From contig JAUCBJ010009141.1 in the NCBI GenBank assembly GCA_032718475.1, positions 124,001 to 188,000 of the forward strand: a stretch of DNA of 64,000 bases, given 5' to 3'. This stretch comes from Nemertoderma westbladi. Lineage: Eukaryota; Xenacoelomorpha; Nemertodermatida; Nemertodermatidae. A program made the translations under genes and the position numbers. This document shows, piece by piece, positions 22,352-34,596 of the stretch (position 1 is the stretch's first letter; each line of letters starts with the position of its first letter). Under the pieces are notes generated by a model. That model was not told the DNA's origin. It did no database searches and saw nothing but the letters and a program-made list of their open reading frames with translations.

Positions 22352-23648
22352 TGTTCGCGGTATTTCAACTTTCCATAACGCGAGTTGAATATTTTTTGTA
22401 TTGATTTAAAATGATTATTCCGATATTACTACTGGGTGCGGGACCATGGGTTTTGGGCACATTCTATAAACTGGGGGCGATTTATGGGCGAACTCTGGGG
22501 CGACTTACAGGGTACGGGACTAATTTCATGTTCATAAGGGCCAGGGGGGGATGGAAAATTCAAGCAGTATTCAGGTTAGCCTGATTACTATTAGGCCCTG
22601 GCCAACTTCCTGCTGCCTGTAGAGCTGGATTTGGTAACGCGCCAGGCCTAAAGGACAAAGACTGCCCTTAGCGGTCCCTGGCCAACAGCAGTTATTACGA
22701 GCCTGAAAAGGACATCGGAACGCCAGCTGCTTGTGTCAGGGACTTGCGACGGGAAACGACACGACAGACCCCTAGCCAAGCCGTACTGGTTCTCGATGAT
22801 CGTTCCCTTCGGGGTTCGTGAGGGGTGGGACGGACACGCGAAAGGGTCTACCGACTAACAGAGGAAGGGTTTGACGAGGACTGCCCTTAGCGGTCTCTGG
22901 TCAACAGCAGTTATTACGAGCCTGAAAAGGACATCGGAACGCCGGCTGCTTGTACCAGGGATTTGCGACGGGAACCGACGACAGACCCCTTAGCCAAGCC
23001 GTACTGGTTCTCGATGATCGTTCCCTTCGGGGTTCGTGAGGGGTGGGACGGACACGCGAACAGGTCCACCGACACGACAGACTCCTAGCCAAGCCGTACT
23101 GGTTCTCGATGACCGATCCCTTCGGGGTTCGAGAGGGGTGGTACGGATACGCGACAGAGTCTACCGACTGGACCGACCCTTAGCCAAGCCGTGCTGGTTC
23201 TCGATGATCGATCCCTTCGGGGTTCGGGAGGGGTGGAACGGACACGCGACAGGGTCGACCGACACCGACACTACGGCATCAAGACTAGGACCGAGGGAAA
23301 ATCTGGGGAACATTAGTTAGGCTAAAATCTGAGCGAACAGTGGGTAATTAAATAATATACTGTAGGGATTTATATTGTCGTGTATAATTATTGTGAATAT
23401 TTGGTGTATTGGTGATTTGGGGAAGCCCAAAATTATTCTCAATCAGGATTGTAACAGGGTTCAGTTAGATTAACTACATTAAAGAATATATTCAACCAAT
23501 GCAGCTTTTTCTCAACCGCAATCCTGCATCTAAGAAATTCCTCCTTCTCCACAATCAATATCCGGTGACTGGCCGGGACTCCGTGGTCTGTAAAGCCCCG
23601 CCTCCAGCATCGGCGTTTTTCCCCGCTGGTGTCGGGATAACGGCAACA
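22352..23648 (+). repeat. 3' LTR of element 1
   Basis: Matches 12703-14018 from TGTTCGCGG to GGCAACA. It differs by small indels, including an extra CCCCGCCTCCAGCATCGG-containing stretch near 23595 and a shorter subrepeat near 23055. TAAAC at 23649-23653 follows and closes the target duplication. Confidence 0.92.
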
Positions 23649-26600
23649 TAAACATAATGAAGTATTAAAGCCATGTCAAAATCCTTGGTGTTTTTCTGCA
23701 ATAATTTATCAAAATATCCTCTGATTTTTTATGAAAACCATATCGATTTTCATATTTATAACTTCTAACCCACTCCACGAGATAGCGAATCTTAAATGAA
23801 AGTCAAAAGAACTGGTAACACTTTCATTAATAGAAGTAATCAGCTGTTATTTGCTACATCTTTCTGCCAGAGATGGATGAATTTTGATTGTGTCAGAACA
23901 CCCCCTATCTGTGGATGTCTGAGTGGAAAGATAAGTAGCCTATCTCCCTATTAATATTGTTGTATTCTATAATATTTATTATAGTTTCATCGTATTGCCA
24001 AAGTGACTAGAGCTGAAATTGACTCATAATACAATAATTCACCTCAAATATCTCAGCTATTTCATGAACATAATGAAGAATTAAAGCCATGTCAAAATCA
24101 TTGGTGTTTTTCTGCAATAATTTATCAAAATATCCTCTGATTTGTTTCAAAAACCATATCAATTTTCATATTTATAACTTCTATCCCACTCCACGAGATA
24201 AAGTATCTTAAATGAAAGTCAAAAGAACAGGTAACACTTACATTTATAGAAGTAATCAGCTGTTATTTGCTACGTCTTTCCGCTGGAGATGGATGAATTT
24301 TGATTGTGCCAGAACACCCCCTATCTGTGGATGTCTGAGTTGAGAGATAAGTAGCCAATCTCCCTATTAATATTGTTGTGTTCTAGAATATTTATTATAG
24401 TTTCATCGTATTGCTAAAGTGGCAGGAGCTAAAGTTATTATGTAATGCAATAATTTACCTCAAATATCTCAGCTATTTCATGAACATAATGAAGTATTAA
24501 ATCCATGTCAAAATCCTTGGTATTTTTCTACAATAATTTATCAAAATATCCTCTGTTTTTTTTAAAAAACCATATCAATTTTCATATTTATAACTTCTAT
24601 CCCACTCCACGAGATAAAGAATCTTAAATGAAAGTCAAAAGAACAGGTAACAATGACATTTATAGAAGTAATCAGCTGTTATTTGCTACGTCTTTCCGCT
24701 GGATATTGATGAATTTTGATTGTGTCAGAACACCCCCTATCTGTGGCTTTCTGAGTGGAGAGATAAGTATCCTATCTCCCTATTAATAGTGTTCTAGAAT
24801 ATTTATTATAGTTTCATCGTATTGCTAAAGTGGCAGGAGCTAAAGTTATTATGTAATGCAATAATTTACCTCAAATATCTCAGCTATTTCATGAACATAA
24901 TGAAGTATTAAAGCCATGTCAAAATCCTTGGTGTCTTTCTGCAATAATTTATCAAAATATCCTCTCATTTTTTACAAAAACCATATCGATTTTCATATTT
25001 ATAACTTCTATCCCACTCCATGAGATAGAGAATCTTAAATGAAAGTCAAAAGAACAGGTAACACTTACATTTATAGAAGTAATCAGCTGTTATTTGCTAC
25101 GTCTTTCTGCTGGAGATAAATGAATATTGATTGCATTGGAACACAACACCCCCTATCTGTGGCTTTCTGAGTGGAGAGATAAGTATCCTATCTCCCTATT
25201 AATATTGTTGTGTTCTATAGTTGAATATTTATTATAGTTTCATCGTATTGCCAAAGTGACTGGAGCTGAAGTTAACTCATAATACAATAATTCACCTCAA
25301 ATTTCTCAGCAAGTTCATAAACATAATGAAGTATTAAAGCAATGTCAAAATCCTTGGTGTTTTTCTGCAATAATTTATCAAAATATCCTCTGATTTTTTA
25401 CGAAAACCATATCGATTTTCATATTTATAACTTCTAACCCACTCCACGAGATAGCGAATCTTAAATGAAAGTCAAAAGAACTGGTAACACTTACATTAAT
25501 AGAAGTAATCAGCTGTTATTTGCTACATCTTTCTGCCAGAGATGGATGAATTTTGATTGTGTCAGAACACCCCCTATCTGTGGATGTCTGAGTGGAGAAA
25601 TAAGTAGCCTATCTCCCTATTAATATTGTTGTATTCTATAATATTTATTATAGTTTCATCGTATTGCCAAAGTGACTAGAGCTGAAATTGACTCATAATA
25701 CAATAATTCACCTCAAATATTTCAGCTATTTCATGAACATAATGAAGTATTAAATCCATGTCAAAATCCTTGGTATTTTTCTGCAATAATTTATCAAAAT
25801 ATCCTCTGATTTTTTACAAAAACCATATCGATTTTTATATTTATAACTTCTATCCCACTCCACGAGATAGAGAATCTTAAATGAACGTCAAAAGAACAGG
25901 TAACACTTACATTTATAGCAGTAATCAGCTGTTATATGCTACGTCTTTCCGCTGGAGATGGATGAATTTTGATTGTGTCAAAACACCCCCTATCTGTGGC
26001 TGTCTGAGTGGAGAGATAAGTATCATGTTTCCGTATTAATATTGTTGTGTTCTAGAATATTTATTATAGTTTCATCGTATTGCTAAAGTGGCTGGAGCTA
26101 AAGTTATTATGTAATGCAATAATTCACCTCAAATATCTCAGCTATTTCATGAATATAATGAAGTATTAAAGCCATGTCAAAATCATTGTTGTTTTTCTGC
26201 AATAATTTATCAAAATATCCTCTGATTTTTTACAAAAACAATATCGATTTTCATATTTATAACTTCTATTCCACTCCACGAGATAGAGAATCTTAAATGA
26301 ACGTCAAAAGAACAGATAACACTTACATTTATAGCAGTAATCAGCTGTTATTTGCTACGTCTTTCCGCTGGAGATGGATGAATTTTGATTGCGTTGGAAC
26401 ACCCCCTATCTGTAGCTGTCTGAGTGGAGAGATAAGTAGCCTATCTCCCTGTTAATATTGTTGTGTTCTAGAATATTTATTATAGTTTCATCGTATTGCC
26501 AAAGTGACTAGAGCTGAAGTTGACTCATAATACAATAATTCACCTCAAATATCTCAGCTATTTCATGAACATAATGAAGTATTAAATCCATGTCAAAATC

Positions 26601-27089
26601 CTTGGTATTTTTCTGCAATAATTTATCAAAATATCCTCTGATTTTTTTCAAAAACCATATCAATTTTCATATTTATAACTTCTATCCCACTCCACGAGAT
26701 AAAGTATCTTAAATGAAAGTCAAAAGAACAGGTAACACTTACATTTATAGAAGTAATCAGCTGTTATTTGCTACGTCTTTCCGCTGGAGATGGATGAATT
26801 TTGATTGTGCCAGAACACCCCCTATCTGTGGATGTCTGAGTTGAGAGATAAGTAGCCTATCTCCCTATTAATATTGTTGTATTCTAGAATATTTATTATA
26901 GTTTCATCGCATTGCTAAAGTGGCTGGAGCTAAAGTTATTATGTAATGCAATAATTCACCTCAAATATCTCAGCTATTTCATGAACATAATGAAGTATTA
27001 AATCCATGTCAAAATCCTTGGTATTTTTCTACAATAATTTATCAAAATATCCTCTGTTTTTTTTAAAAAACCATATCAATTTTCCAGAT
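23649..27089. repeat. Satellite array block 3
   Basis: About eight more copies of the ~417-bp monomer, continuous in phase with block 2 across element 1. Variants such as ACATCTTTCTGCCAGAG (near 23855 and 25530) link these copies to those near 4985. The array runs into the assembly gap, so its true length is unknown. Confidence 0.95.
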
Positions 27090-27189
27090 NNNNNNNNNNN
27101 NNNNNNNNNNNNNNNNNNNNNNNNNNNNNNNNNNNNNNNNNNNNNNNNNNNNNNNNNNNNNNNNNNNNNNNNNNNNNNNNNNNNNNNNN
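27090..27189. other. Assembly gap (100 N)
   Basis: Exactly 100 N, the usual placeholder for a gap of unknown size. Satellite lies on the left and unique DNA on the right, so the satellite boundary is hidden in the gap. Confidence 0.99.
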
Positions 27190-27465
27190 AAAAGCTTTTA
27201 CAATTGATGTTTCACCCGGGCGCGGCGTCACGCTCCTGTTCCAGTATACCCGGACACGGGTCCACACCACATCCATGTCTCACCCCAGCGTGGGGTCACG
27301 CCACACTCTTGTTTCATCTATTTTGGTCTTAGTGCCATGCTGCATCTTCTGTTACCCTACGCAACGCACAGCGATTGATCTAATTATTTCCATAATATAT
27401 TTTATAGAAAAAAAACAATAACAGATTAACTCCAGTTAAAAATATTTTATGACAAGACTCATCAC
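27190..27465. other. Non-coding DNA after the gap
   Basis: Two similar phrases, CACCCGGGCGCGGCGTCACGC (27208 on) and CACCCCAGCGTGGGGTCACGC (27281 on), look like diverged copies of one short unit that can fold. No gene is seen. Confidence 0.5.
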
Positions 27466-27610
27466 CCCCCCCCCCCCCCCCCCCAACCCCCCCCCCCTCC
27501 CCTCCTCTCCCTCCCCTGTCCCCTCCCGCTCTCACTACCCTAGAGGGAGGACGATGAGAGTTGAGGAGGGTGGGTGGACCGACGAAGGGGGGGGGGGGGG
27601 GGGGGGGGGG
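27466..27610. repeat. Poly-C and poly-G tracts in inverted arrangement
   Basis: A run of C (27466-27484, then more C-rich DNA to ~27540) is followed after ACCCTAGAGGGAGG by G-rich DNA ending in a run of about 22 G (27588-27610). The arms are roughly complementary, so the segment could fold back on itself or form G-quadruplexes. Such tracts are prone to length errors in assemblies. Confidence 0.75.
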
Positions 27611-28042
27611 ACTGGCTCTACTCCAAATTTACAATTTTTCTGGGTATTACTTTAACAATGAAGTTATCAGGTTTGTATGCTGTACCTATTAATTGCAGAA
27701 GAATGCATTATCAGTGAGTCAATAACATATACAACATGTACTAGCTATGCTATAAGTTGGTGCCTCCCAGTAATATAATATTTATACATATATATATATA
27801 TAAATTTGTGCAATATTTAGTGCAATTTTAGACATTATTTGGTAAATAAATTAGAGAGATCGGCTGCAAAAATAAGTAACACCTGGGGACCGACATTAGC
27901 ATAGCAACCCAGGGCCAGAGAACATGCTTCATTGGATTGAGGAGAGGCCACCAATATGTATAAAAAATAAAACCATAAAACGTGCTATTAGCCAAAGGAA
28001 AATCTGGTGATGTATATTCAAGCATACCATCCTTTGAGCTTC
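27611..28042. other. AT-rich non-coding DNA
   Basis: Contains a short (TA)n at about 27787-27802. No coding or structural signal is found. Confidence 0.5.
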
Positions 28043-28260
28043 TGCTCATCCGATCAGAGACTTGCTGAGGACTTTCAAAGTTTACTGTCAAAATGTTGGT
28101 CTTTCTGGAGTTACTAAAAAGACCAACACTAGAAGCAGCATGTTCTAATGAGCTGAGAAGCCGTTGGGCTCCCTCTAGTGATTCTGAGTAACTTTTTACT
28201 TCTATAAAGTTATCAGGCAATACCCTGTCATTAGTATTATTATTATTAATCTTTATTCCA
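28043..28260 (-). pseudogene. LINE B fragment with internal deletion
   Basis: Read on the minus strand, NDRVLPDNFIEV (matching 54163-54198 of the full LINE B) runs straight into SESLEGAQRLLSSLEHAASSVGLF and ILTVNFESPQQ (matching 55027-55160). About 820 bp coding the RT palm is missing between them, so this is an internally deleted copy. The match ends near 28043 after GMLE. The intact copy lies at 52107-55835. Confidence 0.85.
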
Positions 28261-29948
28261 GGTATACCATAGCCCATACAGTACAGTAAAATCACTCGCA
28301 GTGGCTAGATAATAATATGTGTAGCACAAGGCTATATGTGGGGCGAGACACGAATGGGCGAGCCATCAGCGAACTGATATAATTATACTATGGCCGTTTT
28401 TCAAAAGTCTGTGTGTGTGTGTGTGACATGTGTGTGTGTCGGTAGCCATAAATGTCGGAAGCCATAATCTAAATTAATATATTCAGCTAAAGAGCACCAA
28501 TCTGAGCGAATGATACATCGGTTAGCCAGGTAGCTAGCTACTTGCAGACCAATCATAGGTGGCCTGCAGCAGGCTGGGTTGGTTAAGTAGTAATCTCAAT
28601 AAATAGGACCCAGCAGGAGAGCGGAGTGGATCTACTGTGATTGGTTCTTGACTTACATTGGTAAGAACCAGCAGTAAATCTTAGATTAGCTTTTTTCAGT
28701 TCACATATTGTTTATAATCATAAACACAAAATGATTCAATTATTCAATTTTGCAATGTACCGGATGGGTGCTAGCGAGGTAGGCCTAGCAGGTCGTCAGT
28801 CCGTCATCCTACAAGTTGGATCTTGACTCTATCATGTGCGTTCATCTATATGATGCAGACCATCCTGAGCCCGTGAACATGAATTGTAAAGGCTATCTCG
28901 AGGCTGATTATTTTACACATTTACTTGATACTTGCATGAATGCGTCTTTGAGGTAAAATTGCATTATTCTGCAGTTGTTTTGTTATCTGAGAAATTACTG
29001 ATCAGCAAGCAGGAAATTATAACAGCATCATCGTAACCACTCTGCTGACACTTTGCAGAATAAATTATACCGGACCATAGCTGCGTGTTGGGAGGACGCC
29101 GACCAGTTTGCGGTTCTTCAGTCTGCCACTAGGAGGCGAAATGTCTGAAAGTGAAAATCTTATCCTATTTTGTTATTAATAATGATTTTTAGCTGATACT
29201 TAGGTCCTTTACACAATATGTTTATAATGTTTTTTTTTGCTGATACCTGAAGTCTGTGTGTGTGTGTGTGTGTGTGTGACGTGTGTGTGTGTCGGTAGCC
29301 TTAAATGTCGGAAGCCATAATCGAAGTTAATATCTTCAGCTAACTGCTAAATTGTATGGTTGAGTCATTTTGAACGGTCTCTCCATGGAAATTAATTGTT
29401 TAGCACCATACGATTAAAGTTATTTTGCACAGAAATTAGATATCTGGAATCCATGTACCCCATCCCATTATAGTTTTTTATTTTTTCAAGTGATTTGCGT
29501 TAATAAATGTATTTTTAATTGATTTAAACATAATTAACATTGTAAATTCATACGCTGATTCCATCCTCCCCCATAGAGCCTAAGGCACGGCAAGGGCAGC
29601 CGTGCCCAATAATATTTCTTGAAGTTTTATATTACTGCAAGCTAAAGTCTTTGGCCAAGCCAGTGCCTAGGCTAGTACACAAGGACATAGTAGTCCAGTA
29701 GAAGGAATAGTGCTCCTTCAATACATCTCAACAGACATCAATTCATTTGCCTGTGCCTACCAACGCGTGCTCCATAACATAACATATATTCTTGATTTCC
29801 ATCACCTCTCACCACAATTATTATTAGTAATTAAAAGTTTCAATTCGGTTTGTCTTTCCGTTATCTGGTTATTCAGTTATTGCATTATTAATAAATAAAT
29901 GTTTTAAAATATATCTTACGAAATATGGTTAATCATTAAAACTTGTCG
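28261..29948. other. Intergenic DNA with a duplicated GT-rich unit
   Basis: No gene is recognised. A unit of about 85 bp, (GT)n then GTCGGTAGCC, AAATGTCGGAAGCC and TTCAGCTAA, occurs at about 28406-28490 and again at 29251-29343. This marks a small dispersed repeat. Confidence 0.6.
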
Positions 29949-30360
29949 CTAACATTCTCGCTATGGGGGTTTTAAAGAGTGTTGATTACATTTCTGATGT
30001 CAGTTTTCACGTTTACATAAATCTAGTCTGTCTGTCTGTCGGTCTTTCTGTCAGTCAGTCTGTCAAAACATAAAAGATAATTCAAATTAACTAACATTCT
30101 CGCTATGGGGGTTTTAAGGGGTGCTGATTTCATTTCTGATGTCAGTTTACAGGTTTACATAAACTAGTCTGTCTGTTTGTCGGTCTTTCTGTCAGTCAGT
30201 CAGTCTGTCAAAACTTCAAAAAGAATACAAACTAACTAACATTCTCGTTATGGGGTTTTAATGGGTGCTGATTTTATTTCAGATGTCAGTTTTCACGTTT
30301 AAAAAAATCTAGTCTGTCTGGCTGTCGGTCTTTCTGTCAGTCAGTCTGTGAAAACTTAAG
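29949..30360. repeat. Three tandem ~143-bp repeats with (GTCT)n
   Basis: CTAACATTCTCGCTATGGGG starts copies at 29949 and 30091; a variant with GTTATG starts the third at 30236. Each copy contains ATTTCTGATGTCAGTTT or a close variant, then a GTCTGTCTG / CAGTCAGTC run. The last copy fades into a short TA tract. Confidence 0.9.
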
Positions 30361-30959
30361 AAAGTATATATATATATTAATGACCAAAATAATTTCCAAA
30401 AATTACTAGATAGTAAAAAATACTAGCTATATACCATAAAAAATCTACTAAGGTTCTAGAACATTCACTAATATAAAAAAGCACTCAAAATCACAAAAAA
30501 TAAAGGTTAAAAAACTCATTCGGGACTCTTTTGCTTAAGGAGTCAAAATTGTAGAAAAAATTCCCGAAGTTTGCGACGTTTGCGAAATTCGCGAAGAATC
30601 CGTCAGTTTCTGTGCCCTAATGGTTTCGTGACGAAACAATAAAATCTTACACACTTAACACACACGAACTAATTTAATGTGTGTATTAGTATGCCTGAAT
30701 AATTAATTAGAAATTGAATTAATGAACGCTATTTCAACATGAAATCTACGGAATCAATACACAACACACGCACACTACTGAATTTAACAATTTATATAGA
30801 TTGCAACTTATAATTGGCTACCTTTTAATGGGTGATTAATTTAATTATTCACCCCTATATATTTGTAGCCTTTTTAATTTGTGCCTCTAATTGAATCAAA
30901 CATTAAACTATGTCACAATATTGGTCTGTCGGTAGCTGGTCAATGATTCTCTCATAAAT
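30361..30959. other. AT-rich intergenic DNA
   Basis: No gene, repeat array or RNA gene is recognised. Confidence 0.5.
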
Positions 30960-31500
30960 GTGTTAATTAGTCGCTGCTCAGTCATTGAACATTTGAACAC
31001 GTGCTGCTCGAAGACCCCACAACGTGTTGGTAGTGGCAAAGGGAGAGCAAGATCTCGAGAAAGAAACTACAGCGGAAGAAATAATTATTCAGACTATAAT
31101 ATAAATTATTCAAACAACAGTATAAATTATTCAGATGGTAAGAGTTACTAGGGTTAGGATGACAGAAGTAATTATTTAGATTATAGGAGAGATTATTCAT
31201 GTGACTATAGATGGGACCATGTTCACGAACAGAGGATAGATTATTCGAGTAGAGAGATACAAAGGGAAGACGAACCATCACGGTAAAACCCACAGAACCG
31301 AGATAATGATTACGAAACGAGCTGGAACATGTTTGTCGGTAACCAATCCAACTGTGTACTTAAAGATAGTTCACGGTACTGTTCACTTCGGACAGAAACA
31401 AACGAGGAGTAACAACCAACGCATTATTAGACGAGGGAGTGTCATCACAGGAATTCACAGGAGTGAAGATGCCTAGTTTTAGGATACTAAATTAATTTAC
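30960..31500 (+). pseudogene. Decayed LTR-retroelement gag/protease relic
   Basis: Near 31340-31470, short stretches in shifting frames read CSLRTE and then TTNALLDEGVSSQEF. This resembles the ALLDEGS active-site strand of BEL/Pao proteases and the SLRT phrase that precedes it. Upstream, 31060-31150 is an Asn/Tyr/Ser-rich low-complexity stretch built on repeated ATAAATTATTCA-like words. No RT or integrase follows. The identification rests on two short motifs and is tentative. Confidence 0.4.
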
Positions 31501-32519
31501 CTCCCCAGGTGAATAACGGCACCCATAGAATGACATGGTAAGTATTAATAGTTCAGTAAATAAATAATCTTATATCTGTAGTGATATATCACATTATTAT
31601 AGATTAGTGTACAATAAATAGTGTACACCATAAAGGTGAATAAAGCACAGAGAGGAGTGTTGAAATCATTGTTGTGAGTATATGAGTTGAAGTGAAGTGA
31701 GTATTATTATATCGTAAGTTTAGGCTAAAATGGGGTTATATGAGATTGGTTTGGTATTACTTTTTGTGTCAGCAAGCTGACAGGGGGGAATGTTAGTGAA
31801 TAATACCAAACCAAGAAAGGATATAATTGGTATGGGTAATAATAGGGGATGTAAAATTGACAACCGAGTGAATCATAGTGTGGTATGATTAAAAATGTGA
31901 AGTTATAACTAGGATGAGGCGGGATAGAGGCTGACGGCCAAACCCAGTTGAGATACTGCATATTGATAAGAGCTAACAATGGAGCAATAACTACTGTAGG
32001 GATTACAATACAGTAAGAACAATGTATCCGGTGGGTCTGGCGAAAGGGGTTATTATTGGTTTTAGGTTTGGCAACAGTACTCACAGCTGAGAGAGGTAAC
32101 TGACATTTTGGGTGTATAAGGTGGAGGTGTTAATATGAGACAGGTCAGATGTTTGACGATTATTGCCAATATTGCGGCGTATTTAATGTGGTGGTTTTGA
32201 TATAGAGTTTACTCTTAGGTTCATTATTACAGTAAATGTCGCCTCTCTAGTTTATTCACCTTCTCTCCTATTTATTATTGTTGTATATTATTGGTGTTAC
32301 GTTATTCGCACCGTACGTGCAGTAACTTCTATTGGTGAGATAGAGTAGTTATCTTGTAGTTATCAATATATTGCAAGTCAAACTGAACCTTCTTATTTAT
32401 GAAAAAACCAGAAAAAACCAGAAAACCAAACGAAAACAGTATGTGCCATGGCAAAACTCTGAGGTTACTTGTAATAGATAAGATCTTAAGATAGCCTACA
32501 AAGTAAAAACCGAACAACC
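31501..32519. other. Non-coding DNA with a possible LTR edge
   Basis: AGGGGGGAATGTTAGTG at about 31780 looks like a polypurine tract followed by an LTR-type TGTTAG start, which would fit the relic just upstream. I see no second LTR copy in the window. The rest is AT-rich without coding signal. Confidence 0.3.
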
Positions 32520-33596
32520 AACAACCGAAAACATTAACAAGGTTGAGAAAGCTAAGGATGATCTTAAATTGGCCTACAATATCAGCCAGGAAAAGTACAT
32601 ACAGGATAAAATTGAAGCAATTACAACTGCTCACATACAGCAACAATCAAGACTTACCTGGCAAACTGTAAATGAGGTATCTGGTCGGAAAAGTTGTGCA
32701 AAGGGGCACCTCAAAGCCGATAGTCCCGAAGAACGTGTGGGAAGTGGAAAAATCACTTCAGCAATTTGCTTGGGCAGCCACCAAACATCGAGGTCAGCCC
32801 TACAAGGAAAATATATGACAAGACACTACCTATAGAAACAGGGGACTTCACACCTGCCGAACTCCAAAGAAGCATTAAAAGCATGTCCAATAATAAAGCG
32901 AGTGGATTAGATGAAATCCCAGCGGAGGTATGGAAAACCGGAGTGCTAAACAGACCATTATTGAATTTGCAACTGGATGTTAAAAGGGGAAAAGCCTCCA
33001 CCAATTTGGACTAAAGGTCAACTAAAGCCTCTCCCCAAGAAAGGAGACCTCGGTATACCAACAAACTATCGTGGGATCTGTCTGCTTGTGGTAGCTGCCA
33101 AAATATACAATAAAATGATTCTATATAGGATTAGGCCTCACATAGAGAAACTACTTTGTAAGAGCCAAAATGGATTTCGATCAAGTAGATCAACAATAGC
33201 TCAGATACTTGCACTACGGAGACTGATTGAAGGAATTAAGTCAAAGAATCTCCCCGCAGTTATGACTTTTGTGGACTTCAAGAAGGCATTCGACTCCATC
33301 CATAGAGGTAGAATGCTTGAAATCCTAAGAGCTTATGGAATACCAGAAGTAATCGTTGCTGGCATTGGATTGTTATATTGTGACACAGAAGCACAGGTAC
33401 AGTACTCTCACCAGATGGTGAAACTGAGTTTTTCTCAATCCTGGCTGGCGTACTGCAAGGTGACACATTAGCACCATTACTAGTTGTAATTGTGCTGGAT
33501 TGTGCAATGAGGACGGCCACAAAGGGTAAAGATCTGGGATTCACACTTCAAGAACGCAGAATTAGTAGATATCCGGCAACTACAGTCACAGACACC
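32520..33596 (+). pseudogene. LINE A reverse transcriptase, 5' part, interrupted by element 2
   Basis: Coding similarity to APE-type LINE RTs (RTE-like in wording) begins near 32520 without an endonuclease, so the copy is 5'-truncated. The reading changes frame near 32735, near 32975 and near 33400. Recognisable blocks are NKASGLDEIPAEVWKTG, PLPKKGDLGIPTNYRGI, SQNGFRSSRST and the palm motif FVDFKKAFDSIHRGRM, then a GDTLAP-like block. It stops at 33596, where BEL/Pao element 2 begins, and continues at 47452 with FADDIALLS. Confidence 0.88.
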
Positions 33597-34596
33597 TGTA
33601 AAGGCTTTTGCGGATCTAGCTAGTCATTTTCCCTACAAAGTACTCTGTAGGTGTTTTAGCGGACATAAAAAGCCGTTTTCTTACTGTGTAGGTGTTTTAG
33701 TGGACATAAAAAGCCGTTTTTCTGTATGTGTACTTTAGCGGACATAACTAGCGATTTTATGCCGCAATACGCCAAAATACTCTTGATACAGTATAGTTCA
33801 GATGACGACATCTATCAGCTGATATGTCCACGTAGAGCTTTCTTTGTTCTTTGTTTGGCTCTACCAATCAGAGCGATTTTCATTTTATTTGCACAGAAGC
33901 CTCCGGGAAATCGCGCAATGCATTATGGTTTTTGTTTACCTTTTTTCCTGAGCCCAGAACACCGGCTGTGGAATTATTCTGTGTTTCAGACTTTAGCCAA
34001 ACATTAGAACGGCTTTGATCATAGAAACGTATAACTGTTATCAATCCATATTGTCACAAACCATATCAGTACATCGCAACTCAGTATATTATATTATACA
34101 TACCTTTCACCGCATTATTTTACTGCTATTTACTGTCGGTTATTAATTGTATCAGTTGATGGAATATTGTTATATTTGGAGAATATCGATAAATATTCAG
34201 AAAACCCCAATCTTCTTGATATACTGAAGGTTAGAGAGACCGGTTACATATAGCAATTGCGACTTACATTATAAGTACATTGTAAGTCATAACTCTGTTT
34301 ACATACTTAGAGCGCCACGTCCTAAAGGAACTGTTAATATTTCCCGAAAGTGAAATATTTGTCAGAGATTATATTTTAACGATCAATCGAATAATACAGT
34401 AGGCCTACACCGCAATAAGGTCAGAGCATCCGAATCCAGTCTCCCTTAACCGTGGGTGAATGATCGCGCATAGGCTGGCTTCGGCTAATGTAGTTTTATG
34501 TGTATCAAATACTTGTCATAGGCTAAAGTCGATTTATAACCTAGAAGACACCTAAATTTGGCAGGTTAAACTGCTAAAGGTCTAAAAGCGCGAACA
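33597..34596 (+). repeat. 5' LTR of element 2
   Basis: 1000 bp, TG...CA. Near its start, GTAGGTGTTTTAG and GGACATAAAAAGCCGTTTT are repeated in tandem, followed by a third weaker copy. ATAACAGTTAT, a short palindrome, follows directly in the leader. Confidence 0.92.

Larger units (their letters stand above)
12703..23648 (+). mobile_element. BEL/Pao LTR retrotransposon, element 1 (pol-deleted, with third ORF)
   Basis: Two long direct repeats (12703-14018 and 22352-23648) each begin TG and end CA. They are flanked by TAAAC at 12698-12702 and 23649-23653, a 5-bp target duplication lying in satellite on both sides. The order inside is leader, gag, aspartic protease, start of the RT region, integrase C-terminus, spacer, an 814-codon ORF, a small basic ORF, a polypurine tract and the 3' LTR. 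The gag wording (DUF1759-like, CCHC) and the integrase tail (TPNHLTGRP...GDMVLVKED) are typical of BEL/Pao. About 3 kb normally coding RT, RNase H and integrase core are absent, so the copy cannot be autonomous. Confidence 0.93.

Noticed and set aside
27006-27332. 108-aa ORF across the N gap
   Set aside because: It is an artefact of reading through unknown bases.
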